Of a stretch of DNA of 64,000 nt, positions 7,920 to 15,750 are shown piece by piece; positions within the stretch are counted from its first letter, which is position 1, and the number at the start of each line of letters is the position of its first letter. The notes under the pieces are model-generated. The model saw only the letters and a program-made list of their open reading frames with translations, searched no databases and had not been told where the DNA came from. Position numbers and translations under genes: made by a program. The stretch comes from Dactylosporangium sucinum (GTDB lineage Bacteria > Actinomycetota > Actinomycetes > Mycobacteriales > Micromonosporaceae), in the NCBI RefSeq assembly GCF_014647515.1, contig NZ_BMPI01000002.1, positions 235,484-299,483 of the forward strand. The letters run 5' to 3'.

Positions 7920-8866
7920 GCTTCGACTCCCTCCGCTGCGCTCCGGGAGTCCGCGCTGCCACCCTGTGCCTCCCGGTGAGCGGCCCCTCCGCTGCGCTCC
8001 GGACCGCTCACGGCTCCGTTCGGGTACCAGGTGAAGTACGCCTCCATGGTGTGGAACAGGTCGTAGGTGTCGACGTAGTCGGCCTTCCGGCCGTCGCCGG
8101 CGACGCCCATCATGAGCATGAAGTCCATGAAGCCGTGGGTCGCGTTGCCCGGCGCGTGCAGGCTGTCCAGCGTCACCTCGGACAGGCAGCCCTCGATGTC
8201 GCCGGTGGCGATCCACTCGACCGCCCTGCGGTCGAACTCCGGGTCGGGGCCGTGCGGGCCGAACTGGCGCGGGCCGCCGAGCTCCAGCGACAGGTGCCCG
8301 GTGCCGACCACGGCGACCCGCAGGTGCGACGGCCACGACTCGACGAGCTCCCGGATCGTGCGGCCGAGCTGGACGAACCGCTTCGGCTGCGGCAGCGGCG
8401 GCGCGAAGATGTTCGTGTAGACCGGCACGATCGGCAGGTCGGCCTCGGGCCGCAGCGTGATGATCGGGCACGTGACGCTGTGGTCGATGCGCAGCTCGTT
8501 GCTGAACGCGAGGTCGAACCCGGCGTCGAGGCCCTCGCGCAGGATGTGCGCCGAGAGGTCCTCCTGCCCGCGCAGGAGCATGCGCGGCAGGCCGAACTCG
8601 CGCTCCTCGTTGTACCAGTTGGCGTCGTAGAACGGCGCCTTGCCGACCAGGAACTGCGGCATGTTGTCCAGCCAGAGCTGGTGGAAGTGGTCGGAGCCGA
8701 CCATGACCAGCACGTCCGGGTTGGCCTTGGTCAGCGTCTCGCGGAACTTGAGGATCTTGCGGACCCACTCGTCGGCGAACGGTGGGCGGTCCTCGCCGGT
8801 GGCGGTCGACGCCTTGTAGTAGAAGGGGTGGTGGGTGGAGGCGATGACCGCGACAACTTCGGCCAT
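7916..8866 (-). CDS. Extradiol ring-cleavage dioxygenase large subunit (LigB-like)
   Basis: 316 residues. The LigB superfamily Fe(II) ligands are recognisable: STHHPF (His12) and GSDHFH (His60), with a Glu region near the C-terminus and the catalytic-His region VVGTGHLSLELGG. It should open a catecholic ring next to one hydroxyl (protocatechuate, gallate or a relative) using O2. The last 32 residues (about 285-316, AVSGPERSGGAAHREAQ and on) are not family sequence: they are the translation of two copies of repeat D, so the natural end has been replaced or extended by repeat insertion. Second-to-last ring-cleavage gene of the operon. Confidence 0.87.
   Translation of the reverse strand: MAEVVAVIASTHHPFYYKASTATGEDRPPFADEWVRKILKFRETLTKANPDVLVMVGSDHFHQLWLDNMPQFLVGKAPFYDANWYNEEREFGLPRMLLRGQEDLSAHILREGLDAGFDLAFSNELRIDHSVTCPIITLRPEADLPIVPVYTNIFAPPLPQPKRFVQLGRTIRELVESWPSHLRVAVVGTGHLSLELGGPRQFGPHGPDPEFDRRAVEWIATGDIEGCLSEVTLDSLHAPGNATHGFMDFMLMMGVAGDGRKADYVDTYDLFHTMEAYFTWYPNGAVSGPERSGGAAHREAQGGSADSRSAAEGVEA
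7925..7951 (-). repeat. Repeat D copy 1 (GACTCCC arms)
   Basis: On the minus strand: 7-bp inverted arms GACTCCC/GGGAGTC around GGAGCGCAGCGGA. It lies in the last codons of the LigB-like gene and provides the GGAGG in front of the LigA-like start codon. Same core as the copies at 42150-42240 and 49940-49970. Confidence 0.75.
7976..8011 (-). repeat. Repeat D copy 2 (GTGAGCGG arms)
   Basis: On the minus strand: 8-bp arms GTGAGCGG/CCGCTCAC enclosing TCCGGAGCGCAGCGGAGGGG. It is wholly inside the LigB-like coding region and is read in frame as VSGPERSGGAA. The arms are the same as those of copy 3 (42150-42187) apart from the outermost base. Confidence 0.8.
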
Positions 8867-8884
8867 GGCGGTCCTTTCCGAAAC

Positions 8885-9667
8885 CTAGGGGGTGTAGCGG
8901 GCGTTGCGGTCGACGGTGCGGTAGATCTCCATGCCGAGGCCGGTGCGGCGCTCCTCGGCGAGGTGCCCGAGCAGCCCGGCCGCCCGGGCCAGCAGCGCGA
9001 AGCCGCGCAGCAGGTCGACCGGGAGACCGAGGTCGGCGAGGGCGGCGCCGCAGACGCCGGCGCCGTTGAGCGGCAGCGTGCGGCCGAGGATCGCCGGGTG
9101 GACCCGGCCGATCGCCTCGAACAGCCGCAGGTGGGGCCCGCGCAGGCCCTCCTCGTCGGCGATGCGGATGAGCACCGGCGTGCGCGGGTCCTGGACCTTG
9201 TGGACGGGGTGCCCGAGGCCGGGGACGAAGCGGCGGGCCTCGCGGGCCTCGGTGACGGCCGCGGTCGCGAGCGCGTCCCAGCCGGCGTCGTCGGACGGCA
9301 CCTCAGCCACCCCGGCGAGCACCTCGGCCAGGAACCTGCCGGCGTCCTCGGTCACGCCGAGGAACCGCGACCCGCCGCCGAGCAGGCCGGCGGCGAGGGC
9401 GCCCTGCAGCGCCTCCGGGGCGGACACGTAGGTGACCCGGGCGGCGATCGCCGTGGGCGTGAAGCCGTGGTCGGCCAGCGCCACCAGTACCGTCTCGAAC
9501 ACCCTCGTCTCGGAGGGGGTGGGCCGGCGGCCGGCGACGAGCCAGAAGGCCAGCTCGCCGAAGCCCACCTTCCCCATCAGGTCGGCGGCCAGGTCCTGGC
9601 CGAGTAGCCGGATCTGGTCGGCGTCGGACGTGCCGATCCCGGTCGGGAAGCTCAGCTCTTCAGCCAC
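8885..9667 (-). CDS. Citryl-CoA lyase / citrate-synthase-like protein
   Basis: 260 residues, much shorter than citrate synthase (about 430) but right for the citryl-CoA lyase branch of that superfamily. GLGHPVHKVQDPRTPVL corresponds to the active-site His-loop, and NGAGVCGAALADLG to the segment near the catalytic Asp region. Family reactions are retro-Claisen cleavage of a citryl-type CoA ester to acetyl-CoA plus a keto acid, or the reverse. It overlaps the CoA-transferase gene by 16 bp, suggesting the transferase makes the CoA ester that this enzyme splits. The exact substrate is unknown. Confidence 0.8.
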   Translation of the reverse strand: MAEELSFPTGIGTSDADQIRLLGQDLAADLMGKVGFGELAFWLVAGRRPTPSETRVFETVLVALADHGFTPTAIAARVTYVSAPEALQGALAAGLLGGGSRFLGVTEDAGRFLAEVLAGVAEVPSDDAGWDALATAAVTEAREARRFVPGLGHPVHKVQDPRTPVLIRIADEEGLRGPHLRLFEAIGRVHPAILGRTLPLNGAGVCGAALADLGLPVDLLRGFALLARAAGLLGHLAEERRTGLGMEIYRTVDRNARYTP

Positions 9668-10803
9668 TGGCGGATCTCCTCACCGTGCTCGTCCAGCTCC
9701 GGCGGGGGCAGCTCGTAGCGGGCCGCCGAGCCGGAGAAGCGGATCGGGTTGCGGATGCCGGGCACGCCGCCGGTGAGCACCACCGGGTCGAGTCCCAGCT
9801 CCTCGGCGAGCCGCACCCCGCCGTCGATCGTGTTGATCGGCGCGCACGCCACGCCGGCCGCGGTCAGGTCGCGGAACCACTCGTCCTTGGTCCGCGTCGC
9901 CAGCCGCTCGACGAGGTACGGCCGCAGCAGCTCGCGGTTGGCCGTGCGGTCCTGGTTGTGCGCGAAGCGCGGGTCACCGACGAGGTGCTCCAGGTCCAGC
10001 ACCGCGCACAGCTTGCGGAACTGCCCGTCGTTGCCGGCGATCACGATGAGCTCGCCGTCGGCGACCGGCAGCGGCTCGTACGGGAACAGGCTCGGGTGCG
10101 CGTTGCCCATCCGGAACGGGACCGTGCCGCCGGCGACGTAGCCGCTGGAGTGGTTGACCAGCCCGGACAGCGCCGACGACAGCAGGTTGACCTCGACGTG
10201 CTGGCCGGCGCCACTCGCGTCGCGGTGCCGCAGCGCGGCCAGGATGCCGATGCTCGCGTGCAGGCCGGCCATCACGTCGAAGACCGAGATGCCGGCCCGG
10301 TACGGCGGGCCGCCGGGGTCGCCGGTGAGGCTCATCAGGCCGGAGATCGCCTGCACCATGAGGTCGTAGCCGGGCAGCGCGGCGCCCGCGCCCGAGCCGA
10401 AGCCGCTGATCGACGCGTAGACGATGCCGGTGTTGCCGGCCGACACGCTCGTGTAGTCGAGGCCGAACCGGGCCAGGCCGCCCGGCTTGAAGTTCTCGAT
10501 GAGGACGTCGGCGCGCGCGGCCAGGGCCTGCGCGACGGCCAGGTCCTCCGGGTCGCGCAGGTCGAGCGCGATGGAGCGCTTGTTGCGGTTGATGCCCAGG
10601 TAGTACGTCGAGACGCCGTCCCGGACGGGCGGCATCCACGTTCGGGTGTCGTCGCCGCCGGGGCCCTCGACCTTGATCACCTCGGCGCCGAGGTCGGCCA
10701 GGAGCATCGTCGCGTAGGGGCCGGCGAGGATCCGCGAGAAGTCCGCCACCAGCAGGCCGCTCAGCGGCCCTGGCGGCCGGTCGGCCCGCTCGGGTTGCGT
10801 CAT
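9652..10803 (-). CDS. Class III CoA-transferase (CaiB/BaiF family)
   Basis: 383 residues. Begins with the family pattern GLLVADFSRILAGPYATMLLADLGAEVIKVE; NRNKRSIALDLRDPE and LIENFKPG follow; the catalytic aspartate sits in GYDLMVQAISGLMSLTG. Members move CoA between carboxylic acids. It is the first gene of the operon that continues with the citryl-CoA-lyase-like, LigB-like, LigA-like and oxidoreductase genes, and its start lies just downstream of a 25-bp operator-like palindrome (10825-10849). Confidence 0.9.
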   Translation of the reverse strand: MTQPERADRPPGPLSGLLVADFSRILAGPYATMLLADLGAEVIKVEGPGGDDTRTWMPPVRDGVSTYYLGINRNKRSIALDLRDPEDLAVAQALAARADVLIENFKPGGLARFGLDYTSVSAGNTGIVYASISGFGSGAGAALPGYDLMVQAISGLMSLTGDPGGPPYRAGISVFDVMAGLHASIGILAALRHRDASGAGQHVEVNLLSSALSGLVNHSSGYVAGGTVPFRMGNAHPSLFPYEPLPVADGELIVIAGNDGQFRKLCAVLDLEHLVGDPRFAHNQDRTANRELLRPYLVERLATRTKDEWFRDLTAAGVACAPINTIDGGVRLAEELGLDPVVLTGGVPGIRNPIRFSGSAARYELPPPELDEHGEEIRQWLKS

Positions 10804-10824
10804 CAGCTCCCTCTCCGCTCGGCT

Positions 10825-10849
10825 GTCCGTTAGACGGACGATCGTCCGC
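10825..10849. promoter_or_regulatory. Operator-like palindrome, copy 1 (TetR type)
   Basis: 25 bp containing two overlapping palindromes: GTCCGT-TAG-ACGGAC and GGACGATCGTCC. It lies 22-46 bp upstream of the CoA-transferase start and downstream of the minus-strand TTGACA, a position suited to repression. It is base-for-base identical to 11153-11177. The matching regulator is not in the window. Confidence 0.75.
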
Positions 10850-10857
10850 GCCTAGTC

Positions 10858-10886
10858 AGTCTCGGTCTCCGACCGGGTGCTGTCAA
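10858..10886 (-). promoter_or_regulatory. Promoter candidate for the CoA-transferase operon
   Basis: Minus strand: consensus -35 TTGACA (10886-10881), 17-bp spacer, weak -10 GAGACT (10863-10858). The operator copy at 10825-10849 would cover the start of transcription. Confidence 0.45.
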
Positions 10887-11112
10887 CCGCCATGGCCCCG
10901 TTCCCAGCATCCTTTCACGATGCCGGGCGGACCGGGCCGGAGAAGGGAATCCCGGCCGGCATGGGCGCACGCGGCGGGTGCTGACCGCCAGACGGACTCC
11001 TGTCCGCCTTGCCGCCGGGTGCGGACTGGCCCGGACTGGCCCGACGGCGCCGGTGACCAGCCGAGTGTCCGTACAGCGAACAGAGGTCCGCCGCCGCCCA
11101 CAAATTGCGTCC

Positions 11113-11141
11113 TTGACAGCACGAGGTCACGGGAACATTGT
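11113..11141 (+). promoter_or_regulatory. Promoter candidate for the exported amidohydrolase
   Basis: Consensus -35 TTGACA (11113-11118), 17-bp spacer, weak -10 CATTGT (11136-11141). The operator copy at 11153-11177 follows about 12 bp later, so a bound repressor would block initiation or early elongation. Confidence 0.45.
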
Positions 11142-11152
11142 GATGTCGATCC

Positions 11153-11177
11153 GTCCGTTAGACGGACGATCGTCCGC
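11153..11177. promoter_or_regulatory. Operator-like palindrome, copy 2 (TetR type)
   Basis: Identical to 10825-10849 over all 25 bp, 328 bp away and in the same orientation. It sits between the plus-strand promoter candidate and the amidohydrolase gene. Identity over 25 bp between otherwise unrelated leaders shows that one regulator probably controls both operons. Confidence 0.75.
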
Positions 11178-11255
11178 CAATCTCTCCGCAGCACCGTGAG
11201 CGCAGCAGCGGCCGGCGCCCTGACCGGCCGCGCCACCCCAACCCCAGGAGCACTC

Positions 11256-13016
11256 ATGGCAGACACCCACGGCCTCTCCCGGCGCGGCCTGATCGTCGGC
11301 GGCGGCACCGTCGCCGCGGCGGCCGCCCTCGTCGGCACCCCCGCCCACGCCAACGGCCGGCACGACGATGACGACGAGGAGTTACTCCTCGTCAACGGCC
11401 GCATCCACACCATGGACGACCGGGACTCGGTCGTCTCCGCCGTCCGCATCGCCGGCGGCCGGTTCACCGCCGTCGGTCGCGACGCCGAGCGCGGCAGCTC
11501 CGCGAACAAGATCGACCTGCGCGGGCGCACCGTCGTCCCCGGGCTCATCGAGAGCCACAGCCACTTCATCAGCCTGGCCAACCGGCCCGGCTACCACGTC
11601 GCCGAGTGGGAGCTGGCGAAGAACGTGGCCGAGGTGCTCGCGTTCCTGAAGGCGCGGCGCAAGACCGTCCCGCCCGGCGGCATGATCACCGCGATGGGCG
11701 GCGGCACGCCGCGCATGTTCGCCGAGCAGCGGCTGCCCACCCGGGCCGAGATCGACGCCGTCGTGCCGGACCGGCCGGTCTTCCTGTACCAGAGCGGCTT
11801 CGGCCCGGCCCGGGTGAACACCCTGGGCAAGCAGTTCTTCGAGTCGATCACCGACCTGCCGGTGACCGTCGCCGAGGACGGCACGATCGCCGGCGGCAAC
11901 CCGAACATGGCCAACCGGGCGCTGTACCACCTGCGGATCCGGCAGACCTTCGCCGACAAGCAGCGCAGCGCGCTCGACGCGATGGCCTTCACGGCGAGCG
12001 TCGGGCTCACCACGATCCTGGACCAGACGCTCGTCGCGACCGCGAACGGGACGCTGAACCCGGCGGCGCTGGACCCGCAGCCGACCGACGGGCTGCCCAC
12101 GCTCAACCACTTCCGGATGTACGACGCCTGGCTCTCGCTGCACGCGCAGGGCCGCGCCTTCATCCGGCTGCAGCTGAACTTCCTGCACAACCAGGGCTTC
12201 ATCGCGGAGCTCGGCGGCCTCGACAAGCAGCTGCCGGAGCTGCGCGAGCGGCTCAAGAACCAGTTCCCGTTCTTCGGCGACGACATGCTGCGCACCGGCG
12301 GCATCGGCGAGTGGGCGGCGCCGTTCGCCGCGCCGACGAACGCCAACGGCTACGCGGTCTGGCTGGAGTCGCAGCGGCTCGTCGCCAAGGCGCGCTGGCG
12401 CAACGAGAACGCCCAGGGCGGCAGCGCGACGAGCACGGCCGCGATCGAGCAGGTCGTCGCGGCCTACGAGCAGATGGACGCGGAGTTCGGCATCAAGGAC
12501 CTGCGCTGGGGCCTGCAGCACGCCGACTACGCGACGGCCGACCAGCTCGCCCGGCTCAAGAAGCTCAACTGCGGCGTGTCCGTGTCGGGCTTCCGCTGGC
12601 TGGGCGGCCTGCCCCGGGCCGACGGCCTGCCGGCCGGCCCGCTGTTCAAGGACATCCTCGCCAGCGGCATCCCGATGGGCATGCACGAGGACGGCATCCA
12701 CATCGCGCCGCACAACCCGTGGTTCGCGCTGCACTACGCGACCACCGGCCTGAACGTGCTGGGCCAGCAGATCAACCCGGGCCAGCAGATCACCCGCCAG
12801 CAGGCGCTGCGGGCCTACACGCGGGGCAACGCGTGGTACCTCAACCGCGAGGACGACCTGGGCTCGATCGAGCGCGGCAAGCTGGCCGACCTGGTGGTCC
12901 TGGACAAGGACTACTTCACGGTCAGCGACGCGGCGATGCGTGACATCCGCCCGATCCTGACCGTCGTCGACGGCAAGGTCGTGCACGACACCGGCGCCCT
13001 CTCCGGCCGCCGCTGA
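11256..13016 (+). CDS. Tat-exported amidohydrolase (YtcJ/Amidohydrolase_3 type)
   Basis: 586 residues. ATG preceded by AGGAG. The N-terminus LSRRGLIVGGGTVAAAAALVG is a Tat signal, with a probable cleavage after AHA (about residue 32). The amidohydrolase begins ELLLVNGRIHTMD; the metal motif is IESHSHF (HxH); later blocks GIKDLRWGLQHAD and MHEDGIHIAPHNPW supply further His/Asp ligands; the end is GKLADLVVLDKDYFTV. It would act outside the membrane, releasing a compound for import by the transporter at 1244-6057. It is a paralogue of the partial gene at 2-1210. Substrate unknown. Confidence 0.9.
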   Translation: MADTHGLSRRGLIVGGGTVAAAAALVGTPAHANGRHDDDDEELLLVNGRIHTMDDRDSVVSAVRIAGGRFTAVGRDAERGSSANKIDLRGRTVVPGLIESHSHFISLANRPGYHVAEWELAKNVAEVLAFLKARRKTVPPGGMITAMGGGTPRMFAEQRLPTRAEIDAVVPDRPVFLYQSGFGPARVNTLGKQFFESITDLPVTVAEDGTIAGGNPNMANRALYHLRIRQTFADKQRSALDAMAFTASVGLTTILDQTLVATANGTLNPAALDPQPTDGLPTLNHFRMYDAWLSLHAQGRAFIRLQLNFLHNQGFIAELGGLDKQLPELRERLKNQFPFFGDDMLRTGGIGEWAAPFAAPTNANGYAVWLESQRLVAKARWRNENAQGGSATSTAAIEQVVAAYEQMDAEFGIKDLRWGLQHADYATADQLARLKKLNCGVSVSGFRWLGGLPRADGLPAGPLFKDILASGIPMGMHEDGIHIAPHNPWFALHYATTGLNVLGQQINPGQQITRQQALRAYTRGNAWYLNREDDLGSIERGKLADLVVLDKDYFTVSDAAMRDIRPILTVVDGKVVHDTGALSGRR

Positions 13017-13019
13017 CGA

Positions 13020-13071
13020 TGATCGATGGAGACTTCCGGTCCCCATGACAGCCGGAAGTCTCCATCGATCA
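13020..13071. terminator. Hairpin repeat, family C (terminator-like)
   Basis: Perfect 20-bp arms (13020-13039 and 13052-13071, reading TGATCGATGGAGACTTCCGG) around a 12-nt loop, 3 bp after the amidohydrolase stop. No T-run follows. Arm length, TGATCG start, CCGG end and 12-nt loop match the layout of the family B hairpin at 17651-17714. Confidence 0.7.
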
Positions 13072-13137
13072 CGGGCCGGACCGGTCACGCCGCCCGGGTG
13101 ACGTCGCTGCCGGGTGCGCGATGATCCGCTTGAGCCC

Positions 13138-15750
13138 ATGAGCAATGCGGAGCGGGAGCGGGTGGCGTCGTTCGGGCGGCCCGAGGACGGCCTGCACGAG
13201 GCGACCCCCTGGTACCACTGGGGTCCGTACCTCAGCGAGCGCGCGTGGGGCACCGTGCGCGAGGACTACAGCGACGGCGGCGCCGCGTGGGAGGCCTTCC
13301 CGCACGAGCACGCCCGGTCCCGCGCCTACCGGTGGAACGAGGACGGACTCGGCGGCATCAGCGACGTCGGCCAGCGGGTGTGCTTCGCGCTCGGGCTGTG
13401 GAACGGGCAGGACCCGATCCTCAAGGAGCGCATCTTCGGGCTCACCGGCAACGAGGGCAACCACGGCGAGGACGCCAAGGAGTACTGGTGGTACCTCGAC
13501 GCCGTGCCCAGCCACGCCTGGATGCGCTGGCGCTACCACTACCCGCAGCGGGCCTTCCCCTACGAGCAGCTGGTGAGCGAGAACGGCCGCCGCTCGCGCG
13601 CGGAGCCGGAGTACGAGCTGCTCGACACCGGCGTCTTCGACGACGGCCGGTACTGGGTCGTCGAGGCCGACTACGCCAAGGCCGACCCCGAGGACGTGCG
13701 GATCCGGCTGCGGATCACCAACGCCGGGCCCGAGCCGGCGACGCTGCACGTGCTGCCGACGGTGTGGTACCGCAACACGTGGTCCTGGGACGACGACGCG
13801 GCCAAGCCCCGCCTGGCGGCCGCCGGCGAGTCCACGATCGGGATCGAGGGCCCGCTGGTCCTGCAGGCCGCGCCGGGGCCCGACGGGACGATGCCTTCCC
13901 AGCTGTACTGCGAGAACGAGACCAACGCCCTGAGGCTCTTCGGCGCCCCGTCGGTCACGCCGTTCCCGAAGGACGGGATCAACGACCACGTCGTCCACGG
14001 CGCGCCCACGGTCAACCCGGCGCAGGAGGGCACCAAGGCGGCGTTCTGGTACCGCGTGACCGTCGCCCCGGGCGAGACCGCGCACCTGTCGCTCCGGCTG
14101 GCACCGAAGACGGACCCGAAGGCGTTCGGGCCCGGGTTCGACGCGGTGCTGGAGCGGCGCCGGGCCGAGGCCGACGCCTTCTACGCGGACCTCACCCCGC
14201 CCGGCACCAGCGAGGAGGACGCCCGGACCATGCGGCAGGGCTTCGCCGGCATGATCTGGGGCAAGCAGTTCTACCACTACGACGTCGCCCGCTGGCTCAA
14301 CGGCGACCCGGCCCAGCCGCCCCCGCCGCCGGGCCGGCGCACCGGCCGCAACGCCGGCTGGCGGCACCTCGACGCCGCCGACATCATGTCGATGCCCGAC
14401 CCGTGGGAGTACCCCTGGTTCGCCGCGTGGGACTCGGCCTTCCACGCCGTCGCGCTCGCCCACCTGGATCCGGCCTTCGCGAAGTACCAGATGATCCTGC
14501 TCTGCCGCGAGTGGTTCCAGCACCCGAACGGGGCGATCCCGGCCTACGAGTGGGCGTTCGACGACCTCAACCCGCCGGTGCAGGCGTGGGCGGCGCTGCA
14601 GGTGTACGACATCGACGGCCGGCGCGACACCGCGTTCCTCATGCGCGTGTTCTCCAAGCTCGTGCTGAACTTCACCTGGTGGGTCAACCGCGAGGACCAC
14701 GACGGCAACAACGTCTTCGAGGGCGGCTTCCTCGGCCTGGACAACATCGGCCCGATCGACCGCTCCCACCTGCCGGACGGCTACCGGCTGGAGCAGTCCG
14801 ACGCGACCGCCTGGATGGCCTTCTACTGCCTGAACCTGCTGGAGATGGCCCGCGAGCTGGCCAAGCACGACCCGGCCCTGCAGGACCTCGCGGTCAAGTT
14901 CCTGGAGCACTTCGCGCTCATCTCGGAGTCGATGCGCGAGCGGGACCTGTGGGACGAGCAGGACGGCTTCTACTACGACGTGCTGCGCGGGCCCGACGGC
15001 GCGGCGACGCCGCTGCGGGTGCGCTCGATGGTCGGGATCATCCCGCTGTTCGCGACCAAGGCGCTGCACGAGGAGGAGTTCGAGCGGGTCCGGCGGTTCG
15101 CCAAGAGCTTCGCCGACATCTCCGAGCACCACATCGTCGGCGCCCCGGACGAGCGGTTCGTCGCGGTCGGCGTCGCCGCCCACGGGCGGGTGCGGCGCAT
15201 CCTGACCCACCTGTTCGACGAGGAACACTTCCTCTCGCCGTACGGGCTGCGGGCGCTCTCGCGGTGGCACGCCGACCATCCGTTCAGCGTGGACCTGCCG
15301 GGCTACACGGCGAGCGTCGGCTACGAGCCGGCCGAGTCGGTCACCGGCATGTTCGGCGGCAACTCCAACTGGCGCGGTCCGCTGTGGGTGCCGCTGAACT
15401 ACCTCGTCCTGCGCACGCTGGCGGACTACCACGCCAACCTGGGCGACTCGGTGAAGATGGAGTACCCGACGGGCTCCGGCCAGCAGCGCACCGCCGGCGA
15501 GATCGCGGAGGACCTGCGGCAGCGGCTGCTCTCGCTGTACCGCCGGGGCGCCGACGGCCGGCGTCCGGCCTCGGGCTGGGTGGCCACCCTCCAGGACGAC
15601 CCGCACTGGCGGGACAACCTGCTGTTCTACGAGTACTTCCACGCCGACAACGGCGCCGGGCTCGGCGCCACGCACCAGACCGGCTGGACCGGGCTGCTCG
15701 CCGAGCTCGTCGCGCGGCCGGGCGGGCGCCGCACGGAGGTGGGACGATGA
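13138..15750 (+). CDS. MGH1/GH63-like glycosidase, cytoplasmic
   Basis: 870 residues; no signal peptide. It matches the bacterial GH63-related group: N-terminal ATPWYHWGPYLSERAWGTVREDYS, then a long (alpha/alpha)6 barrel with DPWEYPWFAAWDSAFHAVALAH and MFGGNSNWRGPLWVPLNYL, the latter being the characteristic substrate-loop stretch. Such enzymes cleave glucosyl or mannosyl linkages of small glycosides such as mannosylglycerate or glucosylglycerate; the exact sugar is not visible. An upstream GTG (13114) is an alternative start. The gene overlaps the next glycosidase (ATGA), so the two are co-expressed. Confidence 0.85.
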   Translation: MSNAERERVASFGRPEDGLHEATPWYHWGPYLSERAWGTVREDYSDGGAAWEAFPHEHARSRAYRWNEDGLGGISDVGQRVCFALGLWNGQDPILKERIFGLTGNEGNHGEDAKEYWWYLDAVPSHAWMRWRYHYPQRAFPYEQLVSENGRRSRAEPEYELLDTGVFDDGRYWVVEADYAKADPEDVRIRLRITNAGPEPATLHVLPTVWYRNTWSWDDDAAKPRLAAAGESTIGIEGPLVLQAAPGPDGTMPSQLYCENETNALRLFGAPSVTPFPKDGINDHVVHGAPTVNPAQEGTKAAFWYRVTVAPGETAHLSLRLAPKTDPKAFGPGFDAVLERRRAEADAFYADLTPPGTSEEDARTMRQGFAGMIWGKQFYHYDVARWLNGDPAQPPPPPGRRTGRNAGWRHLDAADIMSMPDPWEYPWFAAWDSAFHAVALAHLDPAFAKYQMILLCREWFQHPNGAIPAYEWAFDDLNPPVQAWAALQVYDIDGRRDTAFLMRVFSKLVLNFTWWVNREDHDGNNVFEGGFLGLDNIGPIDRSHLPDGYRLEQSDATAWMAFYCLNLLEMARELAKHDPALQDLAVKFLEHFALISESMRERDLWDEQDGFYYDVLRGPDGAATPLRVRSMVGIIPLFATKALHEEEFERVRRFAKSFADISEHHIVGAPDERFVAVGVAAHGRVRRILTHLFDEEHFLSPYGLRALSRWHADHPFSVDLPGYTASVGYEPAESVTGMFGGNSNWRGPLWVPLNYLVLRTLADYHANLGDSVKMEYPTGSGQQRTAGEIAEDLRQRLLSLYRRGADGRRPASGWVATLQDDPHWRDNLLFYEYFHADNGAGLGATHQTGWTGLLAELVARPGGRRTEVGR

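Larger units (their letters stand above)
10804..11255. other. Divergent control region of the two catabolic operons
   Basis: 452 bp without a gene. It holds two outward promoter candidates (TTGACA at 10881-10886 on the minus strand and at 11113-11118 on the plus strand) and two identical 25-bp palindromic sites. The middle part (about 10890-11100) shows nothing I can assign. Confidence 0.6.

Noticed and set aside
13245..15747. 1463-residue frame running through both glycosidase genes
   Set aside because: Only its second part is real (the debranching enzyme from 15747); the first part is an out-of-frame shadow of the GH63-like gene.
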